A stretch of DNA of 64,000 nt, taken from positions 33,404,508-33,468,507 of the forward strand of contig NC_088776.1 of NCBI RefSeq assembly GCF_954871325.1. Direction: 5' to 3'. The DNA comes from Gordionus sp. m RMFG-2023 (lineage: Eukaryota; Nematomorpha; Gordioida; Chordodea; Parachordodidae). A model generated the notes under the pieces. The model ran no database searches. It saw nothing but the letters and a program-made list of their open reading frames with translations, and was not told the DNA's origin. The position numbers and the translations under genes are program-made. This document shows, in pieces, positions 34,900 through 47,800 of this stretch; position 1 is the stretch's first letter; the number at the start of each line of letters is the position of its first letter.

Positions 34900-37800
34900 G
34901 CCAAAATTTTAGATTTTTTGCGGACCATCTAAAATTGCACTCTAGATTAAATAAGTCAGTCTTTAAATAGAGACGTACCTAATAGTGAGTCATTTTTTTA
35001 AAATGATTGTTAAAAAATGCACATATTTCATATTTAAATTCATACCAAATTCTTATTACAGTATAGAAGCTCTGATAAAACTTAACCATTTTGTATAAAC
35101 AACATTTCTTCAATTTAGAGATCGGAGAGGGGGGGGGGTGTTTCTAAAATCTTAAAATGTTGCAAAATTGGTTGATCAACTAAAACTTGAATAAGCCAAT
35201 TTGGATTTGGCTCAAATGGAGAGATTTGTCAACAAAAATATAGAATAAAGATCATATATTTAAGTATTGCCTGCCCTTTATAAAAACCTTTGACAGATCT
35301 AATATTCAGATTTTTATGATCTGGCCAAATATGCTTTGTACAGAGCATTAGTTTTGCAGTCACATTTTCAATATATACTTTTTACAACCCCCCCCCCCCC
35401 CCCCCCTCCTCCCCCCCCCCTCATTCATGGGAAATAAAATATTTTTGATGTAATGAATGACGATCCTTTGTTCCGATTTTTAAATTTGGGTTTGAACGAA
35501 AAAAAGTGCCCTTATTAAAACTGTTAATAAGCGATGAAAGAATTTGAGAAATAAATTCTAAATTGAATCGCACAAAATTTTGAACAATATATGTAAATTA
35601 GTTGCACTTTTTTTAGAACTGGTTCTAGTTCCAGAAAATTTTAAAATGGCGGTTTCGGTTCCTAGATTTGTCTCGGATCCCATGCACATAACTTTTTCTA
35701 TAATTTAAAAAAGAACTAACTAAATATGATGACAAAAAGTTATTTCCACAATCCATTGCTCAAAGTTAAATTAGGCAAGTTAGATGGACTAACTATACCA
35801 TAATTATGTCGTCAAATTATTGTAAATTTTAATCATTTTTTTATTTTAAACAATTTGTAATTATTATATTTATCATAATGATACTATGAAATTAATTTTT
35901 ATAAGAATGGACACAATATAATCGCTAATTACTTTTTTTTTTGTTTGAAAATGAATAGGGAACTAACTCATCAATTATTTATCATTATAAAACAGTTATA
36001 TTTTAGCAATCTCACATTTCGTTTTTTTTGTTATTCGAGAGTGCGAATGCCAATGATGGATGCATCATTATTATTAATGCCTGTGCTGCCTCATATTATA
36101 ATAAAATAATAGCTTCACGATTATTATCTTTTATATACAAGATTCTAATACTTAAAAAAAAAATCTTTTCTTAGATTATGAAATTATAATAATATTAATA
36201 TATGTTATATAAAAAAAATTCAATTAAAGGTTGATCAGGGCCTTTCATTTTACATTGTGTTGAGTGAGGGGATATAATAAAGCTTAGTTTTTTGTTTAAT
36301 TTATAAAATCGATATTTTATAATTAAAATTATGTATTATATTCGAAACTAGGATTTTTTTTATATTGGAGATGAGTAATAATTTTTGAAATTTAATTTTA
36401 AGGCCCAATTGAAATTTAGCGGAATGATGTGATTTTAACAGCATTTTCCAAGCTTTGAGCTCAAACCTATGGAAGCTAATTGAACTATCTTTTCTTTTTG
36501 TGCATTTGATAATATGTGAAAACTTTTGCTTGTACCAATGAACATAGTTCATTCATTCCTTTTACAGTATATTTATATCTATACTAACCTTATCAATGAA
36601 TGAATGATTTATATATTTTTTATTTAAAAATTTTCAATTTTATCCATATAATATAACAAATTAGAAAAATCGTACATTTTATTTTTACACATTTTATAGA
36701 CAAGTAGGAGTTTTATAGTTCCGGGTTTATTTTGTCCCTTCCTACGTTGCTGGCGTTATAATGATTTTTTAAATATAAACTTGGAAGAAAATACTGTTTT
36801 CTTAATTAATAAATATAACGTAATTGCATTGCTGGTTTAAGTTTTTTATTCTATATTATTTATAAATCAGATAATGAATAATTAATGATATTTTTTTTAG
36901 TTTTAAAATGTCTTTTAAGGAGGGATAGATTATTTTATATAATCCGCACTTTTACAAATTTATTTTGGTTAATTTTATCGGACGAGAATTGATAGGACTT
37001 TAGGGTAGAGATGAATGAGAGAATGTTAGGAAAGAAAGAAATTACCTTACCAATTATACCTAAAACGAATTAATCAATATTCATTTTATGAACACTAATA
37101 ACTAAATTATTCAAATCGAATGTAAATAGGGAAAGTATATTATATGTTTTACTTTTATTTGTATACTTTAAAACTATTCAAAATAATTTGTAAATAATTG
37201 TTCTTAAATATTCTAAATTATTTGTAAATATTCAAAATTATTCATTAAAATTATTCTTAACTATTTAATACTTTCTTTGTTGAACCTTTTATTTTTTTTT
37301 ACCCTTTTCCCACAATTTATAATCACTTTTAAATTTTAATAATCAATTTTTTAATTTTCGAAAATCGAATATTTGACGAGTCAAATTGAAATGTTTTTAT
37401 TATTCTAATGAGGAATTATCCGATTCATGCGAATAATAAAAAATTCGATTTTTGAATTGTAATATTTTCTATAACTAAAGATAGGTTTTTAGATTTTTTT
37501 ATGAAAAATAGCTTTGATCCATTATGATTTATGCTTATATTATATTAAATCATTTTTTATAATTTTAGCAATAATTAATTATTAATATGATAAAGGATCG
37601 ATTATTTATAATTCAAATTAAATAATAATTTACGTATAATCTCCAGATTTAAATAAATCAATCAATAAGTAAAAAACTACTTAAAACAATTATTTTTTCG
37701 ATTTTCAATATAAATTTTTTTTAAAAAATCTGACTAATTTTATATATTTATTATTTGTCATCTCATGAATACCACTTTGAAATTTTGATTAATACATATA

Positions 37801-39937
37801 TAGAAAATAATATTGTAATAATAATTAAAAACCTTGGAATGCTTGTCAAGATCATCTCATTTGAAGTAATGATAGGGTGGGGTGCACTTGGTATGCTCAA
37901 CACGTCGAAAATATTTTATATTTGAGCAAAACCTTTTATTTTTAGCATGTATAAATCAATTAAATATACTTTTTACTTTTTAAATGACTGATTTATTATA
38001 AAAATTTAGCCGCACTTTTTCTAAGAAATCGCATAATGATTGTTTAATTATTTATAATTATGATTTTGGGAATATCAATTTTTTGCACATAAAAATAAAG
38101 CTTTAGCGTTGAACGCAAACTTATTTGTTATAAGAAAGTGGCGAGTGGAATAAATGATATCCATCCAACACAAATTCGATTCCTCCAATTGACTGATACA
38201 CGGCTTAGTTATGCCATGTAGTCAAGTGAATATGAAATGTGTTTTTATACACTCAATATACTTATATATATATAAATATTAAAATTATTCTTTAAAAAAA
38301 ATTATTAATTTTTAGGTGATAATTTAATTTAAGTATAAAAAATCAGATAATGCCATCTAATGAGGAATAAAATTTACGATCCCAAAACTGGAACAGACTA
38401 TTTTGGGTGAACTCTAATTATGCACATAAAATACCCTTGTTTTGTTGCTTATTAAATGTGAGTACATTGACAACCTAGATATGGATTTCATCATAATTTA
38501 CCACATTATTCGTATTATAAATCATTATCTCCAAATATTTTATAAGAAATAGCGGCTTAGCATAAAAGTTACATACTATATTGTAAGTGTCAATTTGAGA
38601 TTGGCATTACAAAATGTTATTATTATAATTTAAAATTCAATTCCAATAATCTAATAAAGGATCGAATAACAAAAAAGTTTATTCGACCAGAAGGTCTAAT
38701 ATTGAATTAAAACCAGAATTTTTCATTAAGGATATAATTTTTAAAATCTGGGCTAGCCTTTAAAATAAATTAATGTAAAAAATGATAATTTTTTAAATAT
38801 ATATTAAAAAAAATATATCATGGATTACTAAAAATAATATTCGATTGGTTATTTCTATTTCGCATCTCAATTTACAAATGTTTTGTAAGATTTAGATTTT
38901 TGACCTTAAATATTATTTTATTTTTATATTCATAAATTTTATTTAAATTTTAAAATGCTGCAACGAAACATTGAATGAAATAACTGCAAATGGTAACCCT
39001 AAAACAGCATTACTTTTAAAATAAAGAATGATGATAACGTTATACTTATTCAAAAATCATAAAATATAATCTTGCTTTTTTGCGTTATTTTCTATTATTA
39101 ACATCATAGCACTAATATTTACAAATGAAATAGTTTCAATCGACAATTTTATATCCGCTTCAGTGATGCGTAAGATATTATATATTGTGAATAGAACTAA
39201 AGTTATATTGTTACGCTGAGCCAGGGTATATATTTAAAGCATCGATTTTTAAAATCAATCCATATGTTAACAAAATAAAATACATTCTTTTCTTTTAAAA
39301 ATATTGACCTTATAGTGCTTTCAAGTTAAGAAGAAGCGTTTAACTTTGTGTTTTTCTATAAAACGCTATGTATATTCATTATTAGTAAAAATAAGAATGA
39401 CCTGTGTCAAAGACAAGGGGGATTTGAGGTTGAAACTCCCACCTCCATAATTCCCGATTTTTTAGAAAAATTATTTAATGTATATTGTTAAACAAATTAA
39501 ATATTTATAAATTGAATTTAATTTATATTGCTAAATATCTTAAACAAACTGAAAAGAACAAGCAATATCTAAAAAGATCATAGAATCATAAGATTCAAAA
39601 ATATTTTGAATCGGGTAAAATTTAATGTATTTAGACGTAATTGATTTTTGAATCCTAATTTAAAATTCGATATTTAAGATTTAAGCATAAGGCAGGCCAT
39701 AGTTTTTGTTTCGCTTATAACTTGTTTTTATTTATTGATAACCTTATTGATGAATTAGTAGGTACTAATAATGCTTTACATATTGTTCATTACTTCTATA
39801 ATTTCCCTTCTATATGACAATCTTGTCAATTTATATATATTTTCCAATAATGTTTTTCTTTAAACTATCTACCAAGTGGGCTGAAGTCATAATATGAAAT
39901 ATGCACTAATTATTGACATAAATATCAGAGATTCTAT
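34900..39937. other. 5 kb AT-rich stretch, little recognised
   Basis: Contains a C-rich tract at 35388-35420 (19 C, TCCT, 10 C) and a G-run at 35127-35137. An 83-residue frame on the - strand (36552-36301, MNYVHWYKQKFSHIIKCTKR, basic, one Cys) has no recognisable domain. Around 39560-39660 the palindromic phrase GATTCAAAAATATTTTGAATC is shared with 53720-53745, marking a dispersed repeat. Nothing else stands out. Confidence 0.4.
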
Positions 39938-40224
39938 TAGAGATCTGCAAATCACGCCGGCCGGAATGGTCTATTTTTAAAAATAATTTCGGCTTGGGCT
40001 AGGTCGGGCCTAATATTTTAAAAACAATTCGGGTCGGGCTTAAATTTTTAAATATGATATCATTACATTTTGACAAATAAATTTATATATTTTAAAATTC
40101 TTGCAAGAAACAAGGAGCTAATATTTTTTATTTGTAGAATATTTTTTTTACAATAAAAAAAAAATTAAATTTCGAAAAGAATTTCGGGCTAGGTTTGAAA
40201 AAATAGACCCGATGCAGATCACTA
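39938..40224. mobile_element. hAT MITE, GGCCCG family
   Basis: The ends TAGAGATCTGCA and TGCAGATCACTA are inverse with one mismatch in 12. GCCGGCC and GGGTCGGGC motifs lie just inside. The flanks GATTCTAT and ATTAGGAT do not form a clean target duplication, so the copy is older or its flank has changed. Confidence 0.75.
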
Positions 40225-41383
40225 ATTAGGATCATTATTTTAATTTTTAATAAATCTTTTAAAAGACAATTAATATGTAAAATAAGTCATATTTTATACT
40301 TTAACCCTTGATATCTTCCAAAATATAAGAGCTAGGATGCTAAGATTTGGGCACTCCCTTGGTTATACCTTTGCTTGAAGACAAAGTAAGATATAAATTC
40401 CAAGGGGTGTAGAAAATCATGATCGAAGCAACTTCATTTGCCAAAATCCTATTCTCTAGAGATCAAAAAACTATTCAAATTTTGTAATTTTTATAATAGC
40501 TTGCCTTTTCAGATTGTTTTATATTTAATTTTTTAAAATAAATTAGCGCCCCTAAAATCTGAAGTTTATGGCGCTTTTGCCCACACTCATGCATTGCATA
40601 AGGGCAGGGTCGTGACCTATTTTATAAAATAATTATTTAATCTTATTAACATTTGAAAATGCAAACAAACTTTAATAAGCTATCTAATATTATTATAAAC
40701 ATATTTTTTAGCATTATCTAAATCTAAATTAAGAAAGGAAATAGGAGAAGGGAAAGAAACTAGCAATAGCTAAGTAGATATATTTGTTTGATAAATTTTA
40801 AACATTACTCGATATCATTATCGATATTGATTAGATTTTAGAATAGAATAATATATATCCTACTATTTTCGCTTTTTTAAAGGATGTTTAATATCAAAAT
40901 CATTATTTTTCAGTAAATTTTATGTAATTTATTTTGAAAAAATATTATCAATTTTTAAATTTTTTTTATACATTTGGTTATAGTAGAAAATCATCCTTCT
41001 TGTCTCATTCATATGGTAAATATCAAACATTATTTAATTAATTTTCCTATAACTCAATTTCATTTTCATATAAATATTTGTGAATCGCAATTCTCAATTT
41101 CATGTAGATTTTTGTGATAATTTGGTTTTTTTTAATCAAGGAGAAGAATGTGATTTATTTAATTATTATTAATTAATCCAATGAAACTCATTTCTAATTT
41201 TAAGCAATGGAACCAAATTCTTCCGATTGACATCATCATCTATCTTCTTTTATTAAAAAGTTATATATTATAATTTATATTGGATTTAGAAAGGTGCTCA
41301 GTTTAGATGAGGTGAAACAATTTTAAATAGAGGCTAAAATTTATAAAAAATTATGGTGGATAATCAAATTTTATTATAATAAT
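40225..41383. other. AT-rich stretch with an isolated hAT end
   Basis: CAGGGTCGTGACCTATTTT at 40605 resembles the left terminal repeat found at 15529 and 37, but no partner was found. Otherwise AT-rich without genes. Confidence 0.35.
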
Positions 41384-42142
41384 TAGGGGTGTACCGATGC
41401 CACTTTTTGGAGGCCGATCCGATCCGATATTCCCGATATTAAATTGATATCGGCCGATTACCGATCCGATATCATATCTAATTTTGTATTCTGTAAAGAT
41501 ACCAATGGTTTTAAATTAAAATATACTTTTTATTAGTATAACATCTATAATTTAACTATACCAATGCCATTTAAATATATTATAATGATCAGTTATAGTT
41601 TATATTCAATTTAATTGCTATTCTAAAAGTATATAAAATATTTTTATTGAAAAATCACTTATTCATATAATTTAATAAGTAATAACATTAATCTATTTAC
41701 ATAATAAGTAATAAACAAATATATTATAAAATTAAATAAATTCTAAAATTTTATTATATCGAAGATTTCTTTTTGGAAATACCAAAATTTCCAATTTATC
41801 AGAGGTCAGTCTGCAGTGATGGGGACTATATCACTAGCTTCATTAAAAACAGATTCTGAAGAGATTATTTCACACTTTCATAAACAGAATGCAATAAAAT
41901 TAACAATATGGCAGAATATTTATTTAATTATTACTATTAAAAAAATTAAACATAAAAATGGATTTCAATTTTATTGATATATAACTTTTTTTAAAAATTT
42001 TTTAATATTTTATTTTTGTTAAAAAGCCATTTTATATCGGATCGGATCGGAAAATTTTATAATATTTGCCGATAGCCGATATTTAAAAATAGGTGAAATA
42101 TCGGTGCGATCCGATTCTATATAAAATATTGGTACATTCCTA
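41384..42142 (-). mobile_element. hAT element, CCGATAT family, with transposase remnant
   Basis: An exact 8-bp target duplication, ATAATAAT, flanks it (41376-41383 and 42143-42150). The ends TAGGGGTGTACCGAT and ATTGGTACATTCCTA are the terminal repeats. Clusters of CCGATCCGATAT on the left and ATCGGATCGGATCGG on the right form subterminal repeats. On the - strand near 41870-41765 a decayed hAT dimerisation end is visible (SSESVFNEASDIVPITAD). Partial relatives lie at 27486 and 48729. Confidence 0.88.
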
Positions 42143-42150
42143 ATAATAAT

Positions 42151-44882
42151 ATAAGATGCTCAAAACTTCAGGTTTCAAATTTATGCGCTTACTTTTTCTT
42201 CGATCTTATGTTACATCGTAAAAATATTCATGACTCCTTCCATTCATGTTTGAAGTTAAATTATGTTTCATAAAATTATTATATTTAGTGATTAAATTAC
42301 GTTTGACCGGATTTTTGGTTGATACCAAAAGTGCTTAGCCGAGTTTTTAATAGAAAATTATCAGCTCTTATTTTGAACTTTAATTATGCTCGCTTCTCAA
42401 GGCTTAGTTATATTGTTTTCAAAGGTGTTACGCAAAATTTCTGGCCACCACGAAAGGGGGAGATTCACATGGGCCATACATTTGCAAAACTTATTCGACC
42501 CCCTCCCCTCTCCTTCTCCGCCAACTCCATGGTGTCTACGCCATCGATTTGGCTGGTGCGACGAGCTAATTTTTAGCACTCTTTTATAATAATCTTCCCC
42601 TACTTTAATGTTTTTAATTTCGGTTCCCTGAGTTTCTATTTTAAAATCATTTTAAATTTTCCTGCATTTAACTTTCTCATTAGTAACGTTTTACCTTTTA
42701 TAAAAATGTTAAAATTAAATTTTAGAGTTAATATTAATATATCTTCAACTTCGTGACACATATTTGTTAGGTGATAAAAATAATAGATTTTACTCCTTAT
42801 TTGTATGTATCTGCTGGCGAAACATGTATGTTAAACATTTGCATCCCCAGAATGGATTAAGGTTAGTTTACATTTAAAAAAATGACGGTATACTTTTATT
42901 TTAATAAAATCTAGCTTTATTTAATAAATTGACAATGTGGCACGAGTAATATCACTACCTTTAAAAATATAGAGGTTCAACTTTTCAGGCTCTCATAAAT
43001 CATAGCGGCCTCTCAAAATGATTTGAATATGAAGTAACGGAGAAACCTTTAATATTAGGAGATTATTGGAAAGTTAAAGTATATATCATTCTCCTTGAAA
43101 ATTATCATTTTAAACTTGAAGTATATCATTTCAAATCTGTGAAGAATATCTTTAAACTTACATTCTTATACCTTTGTTTAAATTGTACAATTTCTAACAT
43201 TAGATAAATAACCAAATCCTATTTTGACAGGCAAATTATATTATAACTAGTGATTTCCTCTTATCTTTCTAAATATTGGACCGGATCGATTCATTCATAT
43301 TTTTAATATAAATTATTGAACCAAATATGGCAAATAGCGAATTAAACATTATATATGATATAATATTAATATTGAATCAGAAATTTTTCTCTAAAAATAT
43401 GCTCATTTACTTTATATGCAAATTTAATTCTTATATTTTTCGTTTATTCTATAATATACATTTTTACCATAATAGCATCGGCAGATATCGGTGATGGTGA
43501 CCGACATCAAAGTGATATTCGCAAATTGGATAGGCCTCTTAAAAGCGGAATCAGAAAATCTTAAACATTTTTTAATTTTAAAAATAATAATTTACTACAA
43601 ACGTTTTTTAACAATATAAAATAGTAAAGCTTAAAAAAAAATATTTATATTTTAATTAAATTATGTTGCGCGTAATTTTTACAAACGAACAAAATATGTT
43701 TGCAGTAAACATTAAGAATTCTATTAAAGATTGCAGATTTAAAATCAATAAATTGTTTTATAAATCATATTTATATTTACAGAATATAATATAAATAAAT
43801 TTTGATACACGATCAGCTAAAACCAGGAATTTAGGTGGAGGGGGCAATTTTTTTTCTTCTTCAAATTTGTATATTTAGTCTATATATCACAAACCAGCAA
43901 AGGCATACAATTTCGCACCCGTACCTCGTGTTTACACTTTTCTTGTCCCGTCCTTTTTGTTAGCCTTAACCCAACTCTTTTATTATTTTTTTAAATTTGT
44001 TCATTATAAATATTTTTGTCCTTATTTTATAAATGTTACCAAAAGGATCTTGAATATATGAGAAGCGAAATTGTGATTTGAATTCGATGCGCCTATGATA
44101 AAAACTCTTCGATTATATTAGTTTAATATCATATTGATCTCAGATCAGCATTAATATGTTCATATCATGATAATGAATTTAGATAAATAAATTGTTTTAA
44201 ATAAGTAGTCTCTGTAAAATTGATTTTTTTTAAATTATAGATAATATTAATTATAATTTGTTTTTTTAATTACAATTCACTTCTAAGATGAGTTAGTTAT
44301 TTTAGACAATTATGAATCTATTAAATAAATTAAGATAAAATAAATAATTATTTTTTTACCTTGTCTTACAATACTTTCTCATATATATAAATTATAAAGC
44401 CCTTCAATTACTATTCCAAGTCCCACACGTCTGAAGCCGGGTATGACGAGTTTCTGATTAAGTTATTTGTATTATTAACTGCAATTTTTTTAAAAATAAT
44501 TTATAAGATTTTTTATTTCACTCCTTTCATACCCTGGCTCAAATTTATACTTTTGCATATAAAACACTTAAATAATATATTTTAATATACTTGGATCTTA
44601 AAATTGATTAAAAAAATCAAAATATAACTTGCCATATATATTTTTTACTGAAATTTATTCAAAATTCCGTTCCAACCGTATTATAGTTTCTTTCATTAAA
44701 TGAAGACTACTTTTATAAATTGAATTTGTATTTCTATTTATGAGCTCTAAAAATCAATTTTTATGTAAATATTTATTACTCATATTTTTTCCTAGTATAT
44801 AATATAACCAAAAATCATCCAATTTATTTTTTTAAATTTGTTTTTATATAGATAAATTTCACTACCATTGTATCATCAAAAT
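42151..44882. other. Region upstream of the calcium sensor gene
   Basis: AT-rich, with a local GC-rich patch at 42430-42580 that keeps three overlapping open frames but no recognisable domain. A - strand patch near 43900-44000 reads GLRLTKRTGQEKCKHEVRVR and may be a coding remnant. AACCAGGAATTTAGGTGGAGGGGG at 43820 resembles the left end of the hAT element at 22437. No promoter could be identified. Confidence 0.35.
44836..44851 (+). promoter_or_regulatory. Acceptor-like TTTGTTTTTATATAG 31 nt before the start codon
   Basis: A T-rich stretch ending in AG just upstream of the calcium sensor ATG. It could be the acceptor of a 5'-UTR intron or of a trans-spliced leader. Similar signals lie before the starts at 62460 and 17899. 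Confidence 0.35.
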
Positions 44883-47800
44883 ATGGGCAACAAACTGGCA
44901 AAGAAAAACAAATTAACCGCCGACGAAATCGCATTTCTCAAAGCTAATACAAATTTTTCCGAAGAACAAATCAAAGAGTGGCACAAAGGATTTTATGTAA
45001 TTAAATTATTATCTTTTTAAATTTATTTTCAAGCCTTATTTTCAATAAATTTTAACTGCTCCATCACTCTACTGCAAGTCGAGGGATTTGGATATTTCCT
45101 TTTTTGCTAATTTGTATTTAAATTCCCTTTTTTAGCTAATTTTGATTTGGCGGGGGGGGGGGAGAAGGGAGAAAGTCGTCATTGACTTAGAGAGGGGTGG
45201 GGGAGGTATAGAGGACCTTGTTATTTATATTGATAACTTTTTTTACTTATTTAACTCATTTACATGTCATAAAAGTATTTTTTTTGTATTTTCCCCAGGC
45301 GCGACTGCATTAATTGACTTGAAGCTTGGGAAGTCTGATCTTAAAATTAGAAAAACATAAAATAAATTATCGTTCGAGTTGGTATAGTCAAAACTATCTA
45401 TCTTAGATATTAAATGTCTATTATTATATAATAGTGCAAAAATGGTGACCCGGAATAAAGGCATTTTTTTCGTTCTGTTCCATACCCTTTACAGCCATAT
45501 AATTATGTTCCATTCTAATGTTTTGGACGCGTTCCATATAAAAAGTGTAATTTTATTTTTATTTAACATACAATTATTTTTCATTAATCCTTATAATATA
45601 TATCAATTCAATTATTACATCTAAGTAGTAATTTAGGCGTTCAAAAATTATCATTTATATTTAGGCGGTGGTATTTTATTAATATAAATTTCAGTGTCAA
45701 AAAACTTTCTCGACACTAACTTGGTAACAAAATTATCCTATAATATTAATTTATAAAATTATTTTTGATTACTAAAAAATGTTTTTATAATCTTAAAATT
45801 ACAAAAATAATTATATTGCTATGTGAAGCAAAATGGAATTAAAGAAATAAAGGCAAGTATTTTTGAATGAGCCAGTGTATATATTATTTTTCGTAGAATC
45901 ATACAAACATTTCATATCTCTGATTATGTTATGATACTTTTATATTATGCTTTCCAAACCCCCTGTAGATTATATTACATAATTTGATCTCACTTAGGTG
46001 ATAATCACCTGCGGAAGTCAAAATTTTATGGTCTTTCCTGATTTTAGAATATTTATTTCGACTTTTTTTATAAAAATAATAATTTTTAGGCCTCGGGTTT
46101 TTTTTTTTTAAACCCGCCTCCCATTTTCAAAATTACATATTTAACGGCCAGCTTGGTCGTGCTTGCAGGTCTAGGTGATAATAAAATTTATTTAGACTAT
46201 ATTATAATATTATGTTCAAACTTAAAATAATATAATTACAAATCACGGCAGTTTTATTAGTATATACACCTTTTTTATAAGCGAATAGAATGCATCACAA
46301 GATAAAAACTAAAATAATAGATTAATCGAGTATTGACAAGGAATTTTATTTTATTTATCATTGCTATTTTTATTGGAAAAAAGAAATAAAGATTCCACTT
46401 AGCTGAAAAGAATTAAAATAATTCGAGAAGAGAGGATTAGTCTATTTATTCCCGTTTTTTTCGATGTCTGGATACGATTGAAATTGTTAAAAGAATTAAG
46501 CTGGAATTTTCTAACATTACAATAAGATTGCCAATCGTAGTACACTGGGCAATCGAACTCGTAGTTTTTGGTTTGAATCTATAAATTAAATATTTATATT
46601 GATGTTGACCGTTGGGACTCATTGATTTTACATAAATCATTCAAGGGTTCAAACATGGTAACCAGGAACCAAGAATCATAAAACCTGAAACAGAGACCAG
46701 ACCGCGATTCTTAAGAGGCCTGTCCATCAATCGTTCTAGTATCGGCATAAGATCATGCTGATGGCCTTATGTAACTAAACGGAATATACACCTCGTTGTT
46801 GATTAGAATGGTTTAAACATATGATTTATCATACAAAATGGAATTGCTAGTTAATTAATTTTTTTTTTTTTTGATATATACTTTATTAATAAAAATATTT
46901 AATACATTGAACGTTAAAAGTAAAACATATATACGTAATTTAAAAAAATATATATATTAAAAATGTCATGTAAACTATAAAATCTATATAAAAAACTGTA
47001 TAATAAAAAAAATAAAATAATTAGAATAGTGAATTGTATGTTGGGTGGGAGGAGGTCAAGAAAGAGAGCCATGGATGGCAATGCAGTTAGATCTGCATAT
47101 ATCAATAGATATGCGCTGTCTGAGATAGAAGCCTTTCTGAGGATCACCAGTGATGGCGCGGATTTTTTTACCGAGGGTTTTGAAGAAGGTTAGGGCATGA
47201 TTGCCAAAAGACCCGGTTGTGTCGGATACGATTGGTGTGAGATTGCAATTTGTTAGGGAAGTGTATTTATTAATTTTCGAGTTTTCAGCTCGCATGAATG
47301 AGTTCTTATTAAAGGAGGGAGCAAATCGGTCGATGCAGGTATAGTCCCATGCTAATGGAATTCCATTACTCCATGGTATTAATGGCAACCCATCTGGACG
47401 TATATTATTCTCGGTTGAGAGGCCACAGGGTTCGAGGGTTGCTGGAATTTGAGCTGAGCGTAGAGCACGGAGAATGGTGCCATTAACTGCACTGTGCCGA
47501 GAATGTCTACCTTTAGAGAATCGACAATATCCCAAATTGTGTTTCATATTTTTAAGTTTAACCTTTACGAATATATCAACAACGTAGCTTTAACTTCACT
47601 TATATATTAGTTTACTTTTTCTGAAGCACTGGCTTTTCAAAAAAATTGTTATTTAAATAAACTTGAATTACCAACTTTTGGGCGTTATTTTTCTTCTATT
47701 TTTGGATTATATAAAAGCTAACGTTTGATACTAGATATATTTTAAGCTACTTATATATCCACAACTAACTCAATTTTTGTTGTAGAGGAGACCGAGTAGA

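Noticed and set aside
36301-36552. 83-residue basic frame on the - strand (MNYVHWYKQKFSHIIKCTKR)
   Set aside because: Composition is plausible for coding, but no domain, partner exon or polyadenylation context was found; mentioned in the spacer entry only.
42319-42589. Overlapping frames on both strands in a GC-rich patch
   Set aside because: All three frames are open because the patch is GC-rich; none has a family signature.
45142-45360. 72-residue frame starting [11 protein letters not shown]
   Set aside because: Created by a G-run and purine-rich repeat inside intron 1; it does not join the neighbouring exons.
46540-46610. GGTTTGAATCT resembling a tRNA box B
   Set aside because: No box A at the right distance and no cloverleaf.
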